NCBI RefSeq assembly: GCF_003946865.1 | Contig: NZ_QXTH01000003.1 | Location: 310,001-374,000 of the forward strand | Length of the DNA: 64,000 nucleotides | Direction of reading: 5' to 3' | Source: Antribacter gilvus | GTDB lineage: Bacteria; Actinomycetota; Actinomycetes; Actinomycetales; Cellulomonadaceae | Translations under genes and position numbers: made by a program | Notes under the pieces: generated by a model | What the model was told of the DNA's origin: nothing | What the model saw: only the letters and a program-made list of their open reading frames with translations | The model's database searches: none | Shown here: piece after piece, positions 26,353 to 35,790 of the stretch | Layout: every line of letters starts with the position of its first letter | How positions within the stretch are numbered: position 1 is the stretch's first letter

Positions 26353-28608
26353 TCAGAGGGTGAGCGACCAGTTGGTCAGCGTGCCGACGTCGCCGCCCGC
26401 GGCGTCCTGGACCCGGAGGTTCCAGGTGCCGTTCGCGGTCTCGTTGGACAGCGTGACCGTGAAGGCCTGGTCCACGTTGTCCGCCGACCCGCCGTTGCGG
26501 TTGAGCAGCGTGTAGACGGTGCCGTCGGGCGCCACGAGGCTCACGACGAGGTCGCCCCGGTACGTGTGCGTGATGTCCACGTCGACGACGGCGGACGTCT
26601 TGGTGCCGGCGCAGCCCGCGATCGTGATCGGGCTGTTGATCGTCGTGTTGTCGGAGATGGCCGCGTCGGTCCCGTTGGCGCCCGAGCAGCTGCCCGGCGG
26701 GGGCGTGGTGCCGCCCGCGGTGAGGTTGAGCGACCAGTTCGTCAGGGTGCCCGTGTCACCGCCCGCCGTGTCGGCGACGCGCAGCCTCCAGGTGCCGTTG
26801 GCCACCTCGGAGAGCGCCACGGTGAAGGCCTGGTCGACGTTGTCGGCCGAGCCGCCCGCGTTGTTCAGCAGGACGTACAACGAGCCGTCCGGCGCGACGA
26901 GCGTCACGTCGAGGTCGCCGCGGTAGGTGTGGGTGATGTCGACGTCCACGACGGCCTGGGTGGCCGTCCCGGCGCAGCCCGAGATCGTGACCGGCGACTC
27001 GATGGTGGAGTTGTCGTTGATCGCGTAGTCGGTGCCCGCGACCTGGCTGCAGCCCGGGGCGCCGTTGACGGTCAGCGCGTACGACGTGGTGTTCGTCGTG
27101 ACGCCGCCCGCGCCCCGCACGGTCACCGCGGTGGTGCCCGCGGTGGCCGACGACGACGCGGTGAGCGTCATCGTCGACGTTCCGCCCGAGGTGACGGTGG
27201 CGGGGGAGAAGGTTGCCGTGACCCCGGCCGGCAGGCCGGTCGCGGACAGGGCGACGGACTGCGCCGCGCCGGCCGTGGTCGCGGTGGAGACGGTCGCGGT
27301 GACGGACGAGCCCGGGTTCACGGCGCCCGAGGCGGGCGACACCGAGATCGAGAAGTCCTGCGTGGGCGGCGTGATGCTGCCGACGTAGAGCAGGCGGTTG
27401 GGCGAGCCTGTCCCGGGGCTGGTGACGACGTTCGGCGTCGCGTCGGCCACGAGCTTGTCGCGCACCTGGGCCGGCGTGTAGCTCGGGTAGGCGTTGAGCA
27501 CGAGGGCGGCGGCGCCGGCGACGTGCGGAGACGCCATCGAGGTGCCCGAGATGGTGTTCGTCGCCGACGTCGAGGTGTGCCAGGCGGACGTGATGGACGA
27601 GCCCGGCGCGAAGATGTCGAGGCAGGTGCCGTAGTTCGAGTACGACGCCTTGGCGTCGTTCGACTGCGTGGCGCCCACGGTGATCGCGTTCGGGGTGGAC
27701 GCGGGCGACTTGGTGCACGCGTCGGTGGTCTCGTTGCCGGCTGCGACGACGAAGGTGACGCCGTCGGCGATCGCGTTCGTCACGGCGGTGTTGATGGAGG
27801 AGTTCGCGCTGCCGCCCAGCGACATGTTCGCGACGGCCTTCTCGCCCGCGTCGTGGTCGGCGGCGACCCAGTTGATGCCGGAGACCACCCCGGCGTTCGT
27901 GCCGGAGCCGGCGCAGTCCAGCACCCGCACGCCGACGAGGGTGACGCCCTTGGCCACGCCGTAGGCGGAGCCGCCCACGGTTCCGGCCACGTGCGTGCCG
28001 TGGCCGTTGCAGTCGGTGGCGTTCGAGTCGCCGTCGACGGTGTCGGTGCCGTGGACCGCGCGGCCGCCGAAGTCGCTGTGGGTGGTCAGGATGCCGGTGT
28101 CGACGATGTACGCCGTGATGCCGGCCCCGTTGTTCGGGTAGGTGTACGAGCTGTCGGCGGTGGCCGTGCGCTGGTCGATGCGGTCCAGGCCCCACGACGG
28201 TGTGGGCGACTGGGTGGCGTCGAGCGTCACGGTGGCGTTCTGCTCCACGTAGGCCACGGCGGGGTCGGCGGCGAGCTTCGCGGCGTCCTCGGCGCTGAGC
28301 TCGGCCTCGAAGCCGCGCAGGGCGTGGCCCCAGGTCTGCTTGACCTTGCCCTTGTGCTCCTTGGCCAGGCCGTTGGCCTTGCCCCGGACCTGGGAGGCGC
28401 TGACCTCCGAGTCCTTCAGGACGACGATGTACGATCCCTCGATCGCGTTCGGGGCGTCTGTGCCCAGGATCGCGACGTCGGGCTGAGGCGCTGCTGCTGC
28501 GGCGGTGCCGAGAGCAGCTGCCTGGGTGAGGGTCAGGGCCAGGGTGAGGGCCGTGGCGAGGCCGGTGGCGGTGGCCGCCCGGCGTCGGTAATCGGTGCGG
28601 TGAGTCAA
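26353..28608 (-). CDS. Secreted subtilisin-like protease with Ig-like and two P-domains
   Basis: A 751-residue secreted serine protease. Signal peptide to about residue 40; I9 propeptide (about 58-130); S8 domain with Asp170, His203 and Ser357; an Ig-like domain (about 440-525, SISVSPASGAVNPGSS); then two tandem proprotein-convertase P-domains (about 530-640 and 645-751), each with the DVDITHTYRGDL and NWSLNL motifs. TTG 28608 is used because GGAGG is 5 nt upstream and it opens the signal peptide, exactly as in the neighbouring paralogue. The P-domains may target substrates or aid folding. A cluster of GGACCAAT boxes lies upstream. Confidence 0.93.
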   Translation of the reverse strand: MTHRTDYRRRAATATGLATALTLALTLTQAAALGTAAAAAPQPDVAILGTDAPNAIEGSYIVVLKDSEVSASQVRGKANGLAKEHKGKVKQTWGHALRGFEAELSAEDAAKLAADPAVAYVEQNATVTLDATQSPTPSWGLDRIDQRTATADSSYTYPNNGAGITAYIVDTGILTTHSDFGGRAVHGTDTVDGDSNATDCNGHGTHVAGTVGGSAYGVAKGVTLVGVRVLDCAGSGTNAGVVSGINWVAADHDAGEKAVANMSLGGSANSSINTAVTNAIADGVTFVVAAGNETTDACTKSPASTPNAITVGATQSNDAKASYSNYGTCLDIFAPGSSITSAWHTSTSATNTISGTSMASPHVAGAAALVLNAYPSYTPAQVRDKLVADATPNVVTSPGTGSPNRLLYVGSITPPTQDFSISVSPASGAVNPGSSVTATVSTATTAGAAQSVALSATGLPAGVTATFSPATVTSGGTSTMTLTASSSATAGTTAVTVRGAGGVTTNTTSYALTVNGAPGCSQVAGTDYAINDNSTIESPVTISGCAGTATQAVVDVDITHTYRGDLDVTLVAPDGSLYVLLNNAGGSADNVDQAFTVALSEVANGTWRLRVADTAGGDTGTLTNWSLNLTAGGTTPPPGSCSGANGTDAAISDNTTINSPITIAGCAGTKTSAVVDVDITHTYRGDLVVSLVAPDGTVYTLLNRNGGSADNVDQAFTVTLSNETANGTWNLRVQDAAGGDVGTLTNWSLTL

Positions 28609-28866
28609 CTCTGCCTCCGAGAGCTTGCGCCCCGCCCAGCATCGATGACCAAACCCTGATGCTGCACAGAACGGACCAATGGACAGGCGGAGTCTAGGTG
28701 GCAATAGGACCAATGGGTAGGAAAACTTCCTGGAACGGACCATATGAATTGGTCATCACGGCGTGATATGGCCACGGCGTGAGGCCCTCGTGAAGACCGT
28801 CCGGACGGCCCACGGCCTGATCTCCCGGGCGCGGCGGGCCATCCCGCAGACGGTAGGTTCTACTCC
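28609..28866. promoter_or_regulatory. Divergent subtilase B / murE promoter region
   Basis: On the subtilase side, GGACCAATGG occurs at 28673-28682 and 28707-28716, GGACCAT at 28737-28743, a reversed ATTGGTC at 28748-28754, and GACCAAA at 28647-28653. On the murE side, TAGGTT (28854-28859) lies 7 nt before the GTG start, the leaderless promoter pattern. A 12-bp palindrome CCGTCCGGACGG (28797-28808) lies between. The base composition is clearly more AT-rich near 28640-28760 than elsewhere. Confidence 0.65.
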
Positions 28867-30456
28867 GTGACATCCCCGCTCGACCGGATCCGTCCGGCTG
28901 CCGTGACACCACGGAGGGTCACCGACCTCGCCCTGGCGTTCGGCCTGGTGGTCCCCGAATCGGACGCCCTCGTCAGCTGCGTGGCGTCCGACAACCGTGT
29001 CGTCGTCGACGGCGACCTCTTCGTCGCCCTCCCCGGGGCCCGCGCGCACGGCGCGCAGTACGCCGCCGACGCCGTCGCCCGGGGCGCCGCCGCGATCCTC
29101 ACGGACGCCCGGGGCGCCGAGATCGCCGCCGCCGGCGTGCCCGTGCTGGTCGCCGACGACCCCCGGGCGATCCTCGGGCGGGTCGCGGCCTGGGTGCTGG
29201 GCGACCCGGCCGGCCGGCTCCTGACGTTCGGCGTGACCGGTACCAACGGCAAGACGACCACCACCTACCAGCTCGACCACGTGGTGCGGGCCCTCGGCTG
29301 GAAGGGTGGCCTCGTCGGCACCGTCGAGACGCGGTCCGGCGACCGCGTGCTGCCCAGCCGGCTCACCACGCCCGAGGCCGCAGACCTCCAGGCCCTCCTC
29401 GCCGCCATGCGCGAGGACGAGGTCCGCGCGCTCGCCATGGAGGTCTCCTCGCACGCGCTGGCCCAGCACCGGGTCGACGGCGTCGTGTTCGACGTGGCCG
29501 GCTTCACCAACCTGAGCCAGGACCACCTCGACTTCCACGGCGACCTCGAGTCGTACTTCGCCACCAAGGCGCGGCTCTTCACCCCCGAGCACTCCCGCCG
29601 CGGCGTCGTCACCGTCGACGACGCCTGGGGCGAGCGCCTCGCCGAGGCGGCGTCCGTGCCCGTGGTGACCCTGGCGACGTCGGGCGGCCCGGCCGACTGG
29701 GTCGTGACCGACGTGGCGCCCGCCGGCACCGGCTCCGCCTTCACCGTGACGCACCGCGACGGGCGGTCCGTGCGGACCGCGACGTCGCTGCCCGGCGCGT
29801 ACAACGTCGCGAACGCGGCGCTCGCGCTCGTGATGGTGGTCGAGAGCGGCGTCGCCGTGGACGAGGTCGTGGCGGCGCTCGACGCCGCCGGCGGCCTCAG
29901 CGCCACCGTGCCGGGCCGCATGGAGGTGCTCTCCACGGCGCCGCGCGTCGTCGTGGACTTCGCCCACAACACGGAGGCCCTCACGCTCGCGATGGACGCC
30001 CTGCGCCCGACGGCGTCCGGCCGGCTCGCCGTGGTCTTCGGCGCCACCGGCGACCGTGACCCGGGCAAGCGGCCCCTCATGGGCGCGGCCGCCGTGGCGG
30101 GGGCCGACGTGGTCTACGTGACCGACGACGACCCCCACGACGAGGACGCCGCCGCCGTGCGCGCGGCCGTCCTGGCCGGGGCCCGCGCGGAGCTCGACCG
30201 GACCGGCCGCGACGTGGAGCTGCTCGAGGTGGCGCCCCGGGCGGACGCGATCCGGCAGGCAGTCCGCGACGCGCGGCCGCAGGACACCGTCCTCGTCGCG
30301 GGCCGGGGCCACGAGACGGTCCAGGAGGTCGCCGGCGTGGACCTCGAGCTCGACGACCGGGTCGAGGCGCGCGCCGCTCTGGCCGAGCGCACCGACCAGG
30401 TCGGCCTTCCCACCAACCCCGCGACCACAGCGCAGCACGAGAGGACGACGGCATGA
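28867..30456 (+). CDS. murE: UDP-N-acetylmuramoyl-L-alanyl-D-glutamate ligase MurE, probably not DAP-adding
   Basis: MurE of 529 residues adds the third stem residue of the peptidoglycan precursor. The Mur ATP loop is [31 protein letters not shown] and FTNLSQDHLDFH are family motifs, and the C-terminal domain has VFGATGDRDPGKRPLMG. At the position of the DNPR motif of diaminopimelate-adding enzymes it reads DDPH (residues 421-424), which predicts L-lysine or L-ornithine instead. GTG 28867 has no Shine-Dalgarno but a TAGGTT box 7 nt upstream. It overlaps murF by ATGA. Confidence 0.95.
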   Translation: MTSPLDRIRPAAVTPRRVTDLALAFGLVVPESDALVSCVASDNRVVVDGDLFVALPGARAHGAQYAADAVARGAAAILTDARGAEIAAAGVPVLVADDPRAILGRVAAWVLGDPAGRLLTFGVTGTNGKTTTTYQLDHVVRALGWKGGLVGTVETRSGDRVLPSRLTTPEAADLQALLAAMREDEVRALAMEVSSHALAQHRVDGVVFDVAGFTNLSQDHLDFHGDLESYFATKARLFTPEHSRRGVVTVDDAWGERLAEAASVPVVTLATSGGPADWVVTDVAPAGTGSAFTVTHRDGRSVRTATSLPGAYNVANAALALVMVVESGVAVDEVVAALDAAGGLSATVPGRMEVLSTAPRVVVDFAHNTEALTLAMDALRPTASGRLAVVFGATGDRDPGKRPLMGAAAVAGADVVYVTDDDPHDEDAAAVRAAVLAGARAELDRTGRDVELLEVAPRADAIRQAVRDARPQDTVLVAGRGHETVQEVAGVDLELDDRVEARAALAERTDQVGLPTNPATTAQHERTTA

Positions 30457-31925
30457 TCGAGCTCACCGCCCAGGAGGTGGCGGAAGCGACCGGCGGACGG
30501 CTCCACGGCGCCGACCCGGCGACCGCCGTCACCGGACCCGTGGTGGTGGACTCCCGCCTCGTCGAGCCGGGGTCTCTCTTCGTCGCCCTCCCGGGTGAGC
30601 ACGTGGACGGCCACGACTACGCCGCCGGGGCGGTCGAGGCGGGCGCGGCGCTCGTCCTCGCCGCCCGCGAGCTCGACGTCCCGTGCGTGGTCGTGGACGA
30701 CCCGCAGGCCGCCCTCGGCGAGCTGGCCCGCCACGTGCTCGCGCGGGTGCGTGCGGACGGCGACCTCCGCGTCGTGGCCGTCACCGGCTCGGTCGGCAAG
30801 ACCACGACGAAGGACCTGGTGGGCCGCCTGCTGTCCCCGGAGGGTGAGACGGTGGTGCCGAAGGGCTCGTTCAACAACGAGGTGGGCCTGCCGCTGACCG
30901 TCCTGCGGGTCACGCGCGGCACCCGGTTCCTGGTCCTCGAGATGGGCGCCGACCGGGAGGGCAACATCGCGTACCTCACCGGCATCGCGCCGCCCGAGGT
31001 GGGGATCGTCCTCGCGGTCGGCTCCGCGCACCTGGGCGTGTTCGGCGACGTCGACGCCATCGCGCGGACCAAGGGCGAGATGGTCTCCGGCGTGCTGCCC
31101 GGCGGCGCCGCGGTGCTCAACGTGGACGACATGCGCGTGACCGCGATGGCGGCCCGCGCGGCGCAGGACGTCGAGGTGGTCGGCTTCGGCACGATCACGT
31201 CGGCCGCCGTGCGCGCGGAGGACATCACGATGGACCGGGCGGGGCGGGCGTCGTTCACGCTGTGTGCCGGCCGCGGGATCGTCGGCCGCGCCGGGCTCGA
31301 CGAGGAGCGGGCGCCGGTCTCCCTGCGCCTCGTGGGCGAGCACCACGTCACCAACGCGCTCGCCGCGGCCACCGCGGCGCTGTGCCTCGGCGTCCCGCTG
31401 GCCGACGTCGCCGCCCGCCTGAACGCGGCCGGCGCCGACAGCCCGCACCGCATGGCCGTGACCGAGCGGCCCGACGGCGTCACGCTCGTCGACGACTCCT
31501 ACAACGCCAACCCCGACTCCATGCGCGCAGCCCTCAAGACGCTCGCCGTGATGGCGGGGCGCGACCGCCGGTCGGTCGCGGTGCTGGGCGAGATGCTCGA
31601 GCTCGGCGACGAGAGCCGCACGGCGCACGACGCGATCGGCCGCCTGGCCGTCCGGCTGAACATCAAGCTGCTCGTCGTCGTGGGCGACGGGGCGTACCAC
31701 ATCCACGAGGGAGCGACCCAGGAAGGTTCCTGGGGGGAGGAGACGGTGTTCGTGCCCGACGTCGAGTCGGCCCGCCACTACCTGGACGAGGCGCTGCGGC
31801 CCGGCGACGTGGTGCTGGTCAAGGCCTCCAACGGCTCGGGCCTCTGGCGCCTGGGCGACGAGCTCGCCGCCGCGGGCTCGGCCGCCGCCGGTACTGTCGC
31901 GCCCGCCGTGGAGGTCGCCCGGTGA
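30453..31925 (+). CDS. murF: UDP-N-acetylmuramoyl-tripeptide--D-alanyl-D-alanine ligase
   Basis: MurF of 490 residues adds the D-Ala-D-Ala dipeptide to complete the pentapeptide precursor in the cytoplasm. The ATP-binding loop is [15 protein letters not shown] near residues 109-123; [12 protein letters not shown] and [19 protein letters not shown] are highly typical of MurF. Its ATG overlaps the murE stop and its TGA overlaps the mraY GTG, so murE-murF-mraY-murD are tightly coupled. Confidence 0.97.
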   Translation: MIELTAQEVAEATGGRLHGADPATAVTGPVVVDSRLVEPGSLFVALPGEHVDGHDYAAGAVEAGAALVLAARELDVPCVVVDDPQAALGELARHVLARVRADGDLRVVAVTGSVGKTTTKDLVGRLLSPEGETVVPKGSFNNEVGLPLTVLRVTRGTRFLVLEMGADREGNIAYLTGIAPPEVGIVLAVGSAHLGVFGDVDAIARTKGEMVSGVLPGGAAVLNVDDMRVTAMAARAAQDVEVVGFGTITSAAVRAEDITMDRAGRASFTLCAGRGIVGRAGLDEERAPVSLRLVGEHHVTNALAAATAALCLGVPLADVAARLNAAGADSPHRMAVTERPDGVTLVDDSYNANPDSMRAALKTLAVMAGRDRRSVAVLGEMLELGDESRTAHDAIGRLAVRLNIKLLVVVGDGAYHIHEGATQEGSWGEETVFVPDVESARHYLDEALRPGDVVLVKASNGSGLWRLGDELAAAGSAAAGTVAPAVEVAR

Positions 31926-33004
31926 TCGCGATCCTCGTCGGGGCCGGCGTCGCGCTGCTCACGGCCCTGTTCGGTACACCGCTGTTCATCCGCTTCCTGA
32001 TCCGCAAGAACTACGGTCAGTTCGTCCGCGAGGACGGCCCCACGGCGCACTTCTCCAAGCGCGGCACGCCGACCATGGGCGGCGTCATCATCATCGCCGC
32101 GACCCTCATCGGGTACGGCGTCTCGCTGCTGGTCTCGCAGCGCGTCCCCAGCGTGTCGGCGCTGCTGTGCCTGTTCCTCATGACGGGCCTCGGCCTGGTG
32201 GGGTTCCTGGACGACTTCACCAAGATCCGCAAGCAGCGGTCGCTCGGCCTGACGGCCCGCGCCAAGCTCGTGGGGCAGGGCGTCGTCGGCGTCACGTTCG
32301 CCGCGCTCGCGCTGCAGTTCCCCAACGAGAACTCGCGCACCCCGGCGTCGACCAAGATCTCCTTCCTGCGCGACACCGAGATCGACCTCGCGTTCGCGGG
32401 CGCCACCGTGGGCCTCATCCTCTTCGTGATCTGGGCGAACCTGCTCGTCGCGGCCTGGTCCAACGCCGTGAACATCACGGACGGCCTCGACGGCCTCGCC
32501 ACCGGCGTCTCGCTGATCACGTTCGGCGCCTACGTGCTGGTGGGCATCTGGCAGCTCAACCAGTCGTGCCAGTACCTCGCCGCCGCCGGGCCCAGCTGCT
32601 ACGAGGTGCGCGACCCGGGCGACCTCGCCATCGTGGCCGCGGCCGTCATGGGCTCCTGCTTCGGCTTCCTGTGGTGGAACGCCAACCCGGCGAAGATCTT
32701 CATGGGCGACACGGGCTCGCTCGCCCTCGGCGGCGCGCTCGCCGGCCTGTCGATCCTGACGCGCACCGAGCTCCTCGCGGTCGTCATCGGCGGCATGTTC
32801 GTGCTCATCGTGTCGTCGGTCGTGATCCAGATCAGCTCCTTCAAGATGACCGGCAAGCGCGTGTTCAAGATGGCGCCCCTGCAGCACCACTTCGAGCTCA
32901 TGGGCTGGGCCGAGATCACGATCGTCATCCGGTTCTGGCTCGTCGCGGGCCTGTTCGCGGCGCTGGGGATGGGGCTCTTCTACGCGGAGTGGGTCGTCTC
33001 GTGA
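31922..33004 (+). CDS. mraY: Phospho-N-acetylmuramoyl-pentapeptide transferase
   Basis: MraY of 360 residues transfers phospho-MurNAc-pentapeptide to undecaprenyl phosphate, making lipid I at the membrane. About ten spans are visible. Family motifs: [11 protein letters not shown], the catalytic Asp pair in [30 protein letters not shown], and the late cytoplasmic [11 protein letters not shown] 31922 overlaps the murF stop; the end overlaps murD (GTGA). Confidence 0.97.
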   Translation: MIAILVGAGVALLTALFGTPLFIRFLIRKNYGQFVREDGPTAHFSKRGTPTMGGVIIIAATLIGYGVSLLVSQRVPSVSALLCLFLMTGLGLVGFLDDFTKIRKQRSLGLTARAKLVGQGVVGVTFAALALQFPNENSRTPASTKISFLRDTEIDLAFAGATVGLILFVIWANLLVAAWSNAVNITDGLDGLATGVSLITFGAYVLVGIWQLNQSCQYLAAAGPSCYEVRDPGDLAIVAAAVMGSCFGFLWWNANPAKIFMGDTGSLALGGALAGLSILTRTELLAVVIGGMFVLIVSSVVIQISSFKMTGKRVFKMAPLQHHFELMGWAEITIVIRFWLVAGLFAALGMGLFYAEWVVS

Positions 33005-34467
33005 CGCACGGCGTCGTCGAGCCGCGCGTCCCCCTCGCCGACGCCCGTGTCGTGGTGGCGGGCCTGGGCGTCTCCGGCCGTGCGGTCGTCGCCGCCCTCG
33101 CGGGCCGGGTCGCGTCGCTCGTCACAGTGGACGCGAACACGCCGGACGCGGACGTCACCGAGGTGTCCGACGACGTCTCGCGCGGCCTGATCGGCCGGTG
33201 CGACCTGGTCGTGGCCTCGCCCGGGTGGGCGCCGTCGTCCCCCCTGCTGGCCGCCGCGCTCGCCGCGGGCGTGCCGGTGTGGAGCGAGGTCGAGCTCGCC
33301 TGGCGCCTGCGCGTGGACCGCGCGCCGGGGGAGCGGGGGCTCGGTCTCGGACCGGCGCCCTGGCTGGCGGTCACGGGCACCAACGGCAAGACCACGACGG
33401 TCGAGATGCTCGACACGATCCTGCGGACCGCGGGCCTGCGGTCCGCCGCCGTCGGCAACGTGGGGCGGCCCGTCGTGGAGGCCGCCCTGGACCCGGCGCT
33501 CGACGTCCTCGCGGTGGAGCTGTCGAGCTTCCAGCTGCACTTCACGCACACCATGTCGGTCCAGGCGGGTGCGGTGCTCAACGTCGCGCCCGACCACCTG
33601 GACTGGCACGGCTCGCTGGACGCGTACGCGGCCGACAAGGGCCGCATCTTCGAGCGGGCCCAGGTGGCCTGCGTCTACAACGCGGCGGACAGGCGCACCG
33701 AGGCGCTCGTCCTCGAGGCCGACGTGGTCGAGGGCGCGCGGGCCGTCGGGTTCGCCGTCGGCGCGCCGGGTCCCGGCGACCTCGGCCTGATCGAGGACGT
33801 GCTCGTGGACCGCGCGTTCCACGCCCCGGCCGGCGACCCCTCGCGCCGGTCGCACGCGGCGGAGCTCGCCACCCTCGCCGACCTGCAGCACCTCGCGGGG
33901 GCCGACGGCGTGGTCCCGGGTCACGTCGTCGCGAACGCGCTCGCCGCCGCCGCCCTCGCCCGAGCCCACGGCGTGAGCGCCCGCGCGGTGCGCGACGGCC
34001 TGCGCGCGTTCCGGCCGGGGGAGCACCGGATCCAGCTGGTCCGCGTGCTCGACGAGGTCGCCTATGTCAACGACTCGAAGGCGACGAACGCGCACGCCGC
34101 GGCGGCCTCGCTCGCCGGGTTCGCGCACGGCACCGTCGTCTGGGTCGCGGGCGGCCTCGCCAAGGGCGCCGTCTACGACGACCTGGTGCGCCTCCGGGCG
34201 GACCGCCTGCGCGCCGTCGTCCTGATCGGCGCGGACCAGGCGCCGCTCGCCGACACGCTGGCGCGACACGCACCGCAGGTCCCCGTCGTGGTGGTCGATC
34301 CCGGGGACACTGGGTCCGTGATGCGCCGGGCGGTGGCCCACGCACGGACCCTGGCGCAGCCGGGCGACACCGTGCTCCTGGCCCCGGCAGGTGCGTCGCA
34401 GGACCAGTTCCGCTCGTATGCGCACCGGGGCGAGGAGTTCGCCGAGGCGGTGCGCGGGCTCGCCTGA
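33001..34467 (+). CDS. murD: UDP-N-acetylmuramoyl-L-alanine--D-glutamate ligase
   Basis: MurD of 488 residues adds D-glutamate to UDP-MurNAc-L-Ala. An N-terminal Rossmann-like domain ([17 protein letters not shown]) is followed by the ATP loop ([15 protein letters not shown]), [21 protein letters not shown], and the C-terminal [15 protein letters not shown] and [12 protein letters not shown] motifs. GTG 33001 overlaps the mraY stop. An acidic/Ala-rich stretch between residues 255 and 290 is a family-variable loop. Confidence 0.97.
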   Translation: MTHGVVEPRVPLADARVVVAGLGVSGRAVVAALAGRVASLVTVDANTPDADVTEVSDDVSRGLIGRCDLVVASPGWAPSSPLLAAALAAGVPVWSEVELAWRLRVDRAPGERGLGLGPAPWLAVTGTNGKTTTVEMLDTILRTAGLRSAAVGNVGRPVVEAALDPALDVLAVELSSFQLHFTHTMSVQAGAVLNVAPDHLDWHGSLDAYAADKGRIFERAQVACVYNAADRRTEALVLEADVVEGARAVGFAVGAPGPGDLGLIEDVLVDRAFHAPAGDPSRRSHAAELATLADLQHLAGADGVVPGHVVANALAAAALARAHGVSARAVRDGLRAFRPGEHRIQLVRVLDEVAYVNDSKATNAHAAAASLAGFAHGTVVWVAGGLAKGAVYDDLVRLRADRLRAVVLIGADQAPLADTLARHAPQVPVVVVDPGDTGSVMRRAVAHARTLAQPGDTVLLAPAGASQDQFRSYAHRGEEFAEAVRGLA

Positions 34468-34480
34468 GGAAGGGGCACGG

Positions 34481-35752
34481 ATGGCTACGACCCAGGGTCC
34501 GTCCCGGACCGCCCGGCCCACCCTCACCGCCCGGGTCCCCGCCCGCCGGCCGGAGCGCGTCTGGCTCGGCCAGTGGAACTCGGCCGTGACGAGCTTCTAC
34601 CTCCTCGTGGGGGCCACCGGCCTGCTGACGGTGATCGGCCTCGTCATGGTCCTGTCCAGCTCGGCCGTGACCTCGATCGCCGACGGCGACTCCCCGTACG
34701 CGGCGTTCCTCGTGCAGGCCCAGTACGCGCTGATGGGGCTGCCGATGCTGATCGTCGCCGCCCGACTGCCGCTGCGCTGGTACAAGCGGCTCGCCTGGCC
34801 GGCCCTGCTGGTCGCCTGCGTGCTCCTCGTAGCGGTGATCTTCATGGGGGAGGACGCGAACGGCCAGCAGAACTGGCTGGCGTTCGGACCGGTCCGCTTC
34901 CAGCCGTCGGAGCTGGCCAAGCTCGCGCTCGCGGTCTGGCTGGGGGCTGTGCTGGGCCGCAAGCAGCACCTGCTCGGCAGCTGGGGCCAGGTGATGGTGC
35001 CTGCCGTTCCCGGCGCGGTCCTCGTGATGGGCCTCGTCCTCGCCGGCCGCGACCTCGGCACCGCCCTGGTGCTCGGGCTGCTCGTGGGCGGCGCCTTCTT
35101 CGTGGCCGGTGCCCCGCTGGGTCTGCTCGCCGGCGGGAGCGCGGTCGCGTCGTTCGTCGTCGTCTACTTCTTCATCCTCAACCAGGACGGGCAGGACCGG
35201 ATCGACCGGATCGCCGCCACCTACGGGTCCGACTGCGACAAGGCGTCCGAGTGCTACCAGTCCATCCACGGCCTGTACGGCCTCGGCACGGGCGGGGTGT
35301 GGGGCGTGGGCCTGGGGGCGAGCCGCGAGAAGTGGAGCTACCTGCCGGAGGCGCACAACGACTTCATCTTCGCGGTGATCGGCGAGGAGCTCGGCCTGTT
35401 CGGCACGCTCCTGGTGCTGGCGCTCTTCGCGCTCCTCGGGCTCGCGATGTCCCGCACGGTGCGCCGCCACCCGGACCCGTTCGTGAAGGTCGCCACCACC
35501 GCCGTGGCCTGCTGGGTGGTGGGCCAGGGGTTCATCAACATCGGCGTGGTGATCGGCGTCCTCCCCGTGATCGGCGTGCCGCTGCCGCTCGTCTCGGCGG
35601 GAGGCTCCGCCCTCATCACCACGATGGCGGCGCTCGGGATGGTGATCTCGTTCGCCCGCACGGAGCCCGGCGCGGCGGAGGCCCTCGCCGCACGCGGTAG
35701 CGTCGTGGCGAGATCCCTCGCCGTCCTCGGCGGGGCGGTCCGCAGACGTTGA
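34481..35752 (+). CDS. ftsW: SEDS lipid II polymerase FtsW
   Basis: FtsW of 423 residues polymerises septal glycan strands together with FtsI. About ten spans; SEDS motifs include NWLAFGPVRFQPSELAKLAL, the large extracellular loop and KWSYLPEAHNDFIFAVIGEE (loop 4 with the catalytic Asp environment), ending with LPLVSAGGSALITTM. ATG 34481 is preceded by GAGGAAGGGG. The next gene is murC after 38 bases; murG, which usually follows ftsW, is not present here. Confidence 0.96.
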   Translation: MATTQGPSRTARPTLTARVPARRPERVWLGQWNSAVTSFYLLVGATGLLTVIGLVMVLSSSAVTSIADGDSPYAAFLVQAQYALMGLPMLIVAARLPLRWYKRLAWPALLVACVLLVAVIFMGEDANGQQNWLAFGPVRFQPSELAKLALAVWLGAVLGRKQHLLGSWGQVMVPAVPGAVLVMGLVLAGRDLGTALVLGLLVGGAFFVAGAPLGLLAGGSAVASFVVVYFFILNQDGQDRIDRIAATYGSDCDKASECYQSIHGLYGLGTGGVWGVGLGASREKWSYLPEAHNDFIFAVIGEELGLFGTLLVLALFALLGLAMSRTVRRHPDPFVKVATTAVACWVVGQGFINIGVVIGVLPVIGVPLPLVSAGGSALITTMAALGMVISFARTEPGAAEALAARGSVVARSLAVLGGAVRRR

Positions 35753-35790
35753 GATCGCGGGCAGTCGCACGCGACGACCGGAAGGTGACG

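Noticed and set aside
26566-28659. 697-codon plus-strand frame opposite subtilase B
   Set aside because: Antisense of a multidomain protease with clear catalytic residues; repetitive Gly/Arg/Val content.
35749-35790. TTG 35749 as the murC start
   Set aside because: It overlaps the ftsW stop but lacks a ribosome binding site; ATG 35791 has GAAGG at good spacing and matches the usual MurC N-terminus.
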